From Spirochaetaceae bacterium (lineage in GTDB: Bacteria; Spirochaetota; Spirochaetia; Treponematales; Breznakiellaceae), in NCBI GenBank assembly GCA_031265535.1, contig JAISCO010000115.1:1-6758 (forward strand): a stretch of DNA of 6,758 nt, written 5' to 3'. The notes below the pieces were generated by a model, which had not been told where the DNA came from, ran no database searches, and was given only the letters and a program-made list of their open reading frames with translations. Positions 5,248 to 6,758 of the stretch are shown piece by piece. The position numbers were made by a program, and so were the translations under genes. Within the stretch, counting starts at the first letter, position 1. Each line of letters begins with the position of its first letter.

Positions 5248-6334
5248 GATACTGCTTCACTTCATAGCCGCCGCTCAGCAAATGACGATCCTGCTCCGCC
5301 TGTTTCATATCCGATTCAACCATCATTTTTACCAATTCGGGCAACTGCACCTTGGGTTTCCAGCCAAGTTTTTGGAGCGCTTTTGACGGATCGCCGATAA
5401 GCAATTCAACTTCGGCGGGCCTGAAATATTTTGGATCAATCTCTACCCGCGCCTCGCCGGTTTTTGTGTCAATCCCTTTTTCGTCAATCCCCTTCCCCTG
5501 CCACCGAATATCGATACCCGCCTCGGCAAACGCCATCGTAATAAAATCGCGCACACTGGTTGTTACACCGGTCGCCATAACATAATCGTCGGGCTCATCC
5601 TGTTGAAGCATAAGCCACATAAGCTCCACATAATCACCGGCAAACCCCCAATCGCGTTTTGCGTCAATATTTCCCATATACAATTTATCCTGCAAACCCA
5701 ATTTAATACGGGCCGCGGCGCGGGTAATTTTTCGCGTAACAAAAGTTTCCCCGCGAATAGGACTCTCATGATTAAAAAGAATTCCGTTACACGCAAACAT
5801 TCCATAAGATTCACGGTAATTTACCACAATCCAATAAGCATAAAGTTTTGCGGCGGCATAGGGGCTGCGCGGATAAAAAGGCGTAGTTTCTTTTTGCGGA
5901 ATTTCCTGCACCTTGCCGTATAATTCACTCGTCGAAGCCTGATAAAACCGCGCCGTTTTTTCCATTTTCAATATACGAATCGCCTCAAGCAAACGCAGCG
6001 TCCCCAGACCATCCGTATCGGCGGTATATTCCGGCGATTCAAACGAAACCTGCACATGACTTTGCGCGCCCAAATTATAAATCTCGTCAGGCCGCACCTC
6101 CTGAATAATCCTGACCAAATTCGACGTATCGGTGAGATCGCCGTAATGCAGAAAAAAATGTTTATCCTTTTCGTGCGGATCCTGATACAAATGATCAATC
6201 CGCCCCGTATTAAAGCTGGACGCCCGCCGCTTTATCCCGTGTACATCATAACCCTTTTTAAGCAGCAATTCAGAAAGATACGCGCCGTCCTGCCCGGTAA
6301 CCCCGGAAATCAAAGCCGTCTTGGATTTACCCAT
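5240..6334 (-). CDS. gmd: GDP-mannose 4,6-dehydratase
   Basis: The first committed enzyme of GDP-L-fucose synthesis: it removes water from GDP-D-mannose to give GDP-4-keto-6-deoxy-D-mannose, using bound NADP. The protein is 364 residues from ATG 6334, the family's normal size. It shows the Rossmann glycine motif GVTGQDG (11-17), the cofactor-phosphate region KRRASSFNTGRIDHLY (35-50), NLGAQSHV (87-94), and the catalytic set Thr135, Glu137, Tyr159 and Lys163 in STSELYG and SPYAAAK. The frame stays open to a TTG at 6355, but the ATG gives the canonical start and has CAGG 6 bases upstream. It is the first gene of the unit and overlaps fcl by 8 bases. The product of Gmd can also feed other 6-deoxyhexoses (rhamnose, perosamine), but the fcl neighbour points to fucose. 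Confidence 0.97.
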   Translation of the reverse strand: MGKSKTALISGVTGQDGAYLSELLLKKGYDVHGIKRRASSFNTGRIDHLYQDPHEKDKHFFLHYGDLTDTSNLVRIIQEVRPDEIYNLGAQSHVQVSFESPEYTADTDGLGTLRLLEAIRILKMEKTARFYQASTSELYGKVQEIPQKETTPFYPRSPYAAAKLYAYWIVVNYRESYGMFACNGILFNHESPIRGETFVTRKITRAAARIKLGLQDKLYMGNIDAKRDWGFAGDYVELMWLMLQQDEPDDYVMATGVTTSVRDFITMAFAEAGIDIRWQGKGIDEKGIDTKTGEARVEIDPKYFRPAEVELLIGDPSKALQKLGWKPKVQLPELVKMMVESDMKQAEQDRHLLSGGYEVKQYHE

Positions 6335-6376
6335 AAAAAACCTGCCGTCCGTCAAATTAATTCTGTCTTCCTCAAT

Positions 6377-6409
6377 ATGTTACTCAATTCCCGAATATTA
6401 CTCAATTCC
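6377..6409 (-). promoter_or_regulatory. Promoter candidate within an 18-base direct repeat, upstream of gmd
   Basis: On the minus strand TTGAGT (6405-6400) and TAACAT (6382-6377) are 17 bases apart, each 4/6 to the sigma-70 consensus, giving a start near 6370 and a leader of about 36 bases. The same block holds a 12-base direct repeat, plus-strand TTACTCAATTCC at 6380-6391 and 6398-6409, spaced 18 bases start to start. One copy covers the -35 and the other the -10 edge, so the repeat could be an operator for a regulator binding one face of the helix, or just part of the repeat-rich background. Confidence 0.4.
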
Positions 6410-6481
6410 TGATATTGGACTTGCAGCAATTTTACTTTTAGAAAATGTATGGTAAAAAGGTAAAAAGTAAGAGGGAACAAG

Positions 6482-6572
6482 GAAAAATGAGTAATTAACA
6501 ATTATCAATGAGCAGTTAGGAATGAGGAATGAGGAGTGAGGAGTGAAGAATGAGGAGTGACAGGTAAAAGGT
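6482..6572 (+). repeat. Heptanucleotide tandem repeat, copy D tract
   Basis: Thirteen 7-base units in unbroken register: GAAAAAT, GAGTAAT, TAACAAT, TATCAAT, GAGCAGT, TAGGAAT, GAGGAAT, GAGGAGT, GAGGAGT, GAAGAAT, GAGGAGT, GACAGGT, AAAAGGT. Twelve of the thirteen have A at position 2 and a purine followed by T at positions 6-7; AAAAGGT fits too, so the T at position 7 is invariant. The units drift from TAACAAT-like to GAGGAGT-like along the array. No coding frame uses it convincingly. Confidence 0.85.
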
Positions 6573-6581
6573 AACGCTTCC

Positions 6582-6627
6582 GGGATGCTAACGCGGAGCG
6601 TATGAGAAACCCGCTGGCGGGCGGGGG
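6582..6627 (+). repeat. Dispersed GC-rich repeat core, copy D (head missing)
   Basis: GGGATGCTAACGCGGAGCG then the hairpin CCCGCTGGCGGG (6610-6621) and a G-rich tail match the second half of copies A and C. The head GCGTATGCAAAGC is absent. It follows the heptamer tract by about 10 bases. The stretch from 6356 to 6758 has no supported complete gene; it holds the gmd promoter candidate, this repeat copy and the items at 6643 and 6687. Confidence 0.75.
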
Positions 6628-6642
6628 GTGGCGTAAGACCAC

Positions 6643-6658
6643 TGTCAACAAGTTAACA
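6643..6658. promoter_or_regulatory. Imperfect 16-base palindrome
   Basis: TGTCAAC, AA, GTTAACA: seven-base arms with one mismatch. This form is typical of a binding site for a dimeric regulator, but no promoter elements are placed beside it. It could be chance. Confidence 0.2.
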
Positions 6659-6686
6659 GAACTGGATACCCCACCTCCCTGTCTCC

Positions 6687-6758
6687 TCAACAGTTTGATT
6701 TGTGGTTGTGGTGGAAATGAGGCTTCTTTAGGTATTCTTTCCTCTTTACTTTACGGCC
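6687..6758 (-). CDS. Possible C-terminal tail of a gene beyond the right edge
   Basis: One minus-strand frame enters from the right edge and runs 23 codons (ending in HFHHNHKSNC) to a TGA at 6689-6687; the other two minus frames close within the first few codons. The stretch is too short to recognise a family, and its composition (Lys, His, Asn) gives no clue. It could be the end of an upstream gene or just open by chance. Confidence 0.15.
   Translation of the reverse strand, partial: GRKVKRKEYLKKPHFHHNHKSNC

Noticed and set aside
6505..6690. Minus-strand 61-codon open frame
   Set aside because: It merely translates the heptamer array and hairpin core (repeated SSLLTPH-type residues); no ribosome binding site.

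Overview
The window carries a sugar-nucleotide/glycan operon, an interrupted surface-lipoprotein gene and the start of a second lipoprotein gene. They are separated by intergenic DNA unusually rich in dispersed repeats. The lipoproteins (relaxed lipobox, then a divergent InlB B-repeat-like domain, a cadherin-like beta-sandwich and a glycine-rich C-terminus) and the GDP-fucose genes would fit a gut-type spirochaete such as Treponema. This is an impression from protein style only; no rRNA or marker gene is present to confirm it.

Layout, left to right. Positions 1-146 (minus) hold the first 48 codons of a lipoprotein that runs off the left edge, with promoter and leader palindrome to 184. Positions 252-401 hold repeat copy A (AT-rich heptamers, then a GC-rich hairpin core). 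Positions 383-580 (plus) hold a small unknown ORF whose first codons lie inside copy A, followed by a strong terminator-like hairpin (586-614) and a run of 14 G (656-669). Repeat core copy B (690-781) ends next to the stop codon of a long lipoprotein gene (796-2736, minus). That gene is broken by an in-frame TAG at 2470-2472, inside a recognisable domain. Positions 2778-2806 carry its promoter candidate. Repeat copy C (2834-3070, minus orientation) and an 18/19-base tandem repeat fill the rest up to 3259.

Positions 3260-6334 (minus) hold a tight four-gene unit read in the order gmd, fcl, a 50-residue HicB-like protein, and a family 2 glycosyltransferase. Gmd and Fcl together convert GDP-mannose to GDP-L-fucose; the glycosyltransferase may use this or another activated sugar to build a surface glycan. 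A promoter candidate sits inside an 18-base direct repeat upstream of gmd. Positions 6482-6627 hold repeat copy D. The last ~130 bases hold no convincing gene, only a possible 23-codon C-terminal tail.

The most unusual material is (1) the in-frame stop inside a conserved-looking domain, (2) a composite repeat (heptamer tract plus hairpin core) that keeps the same internal order in three places and marks the borders of the gene modules, with a compensatory base-pair change between two cores, and (3) the solo HicB-like gene overlapping fcl.
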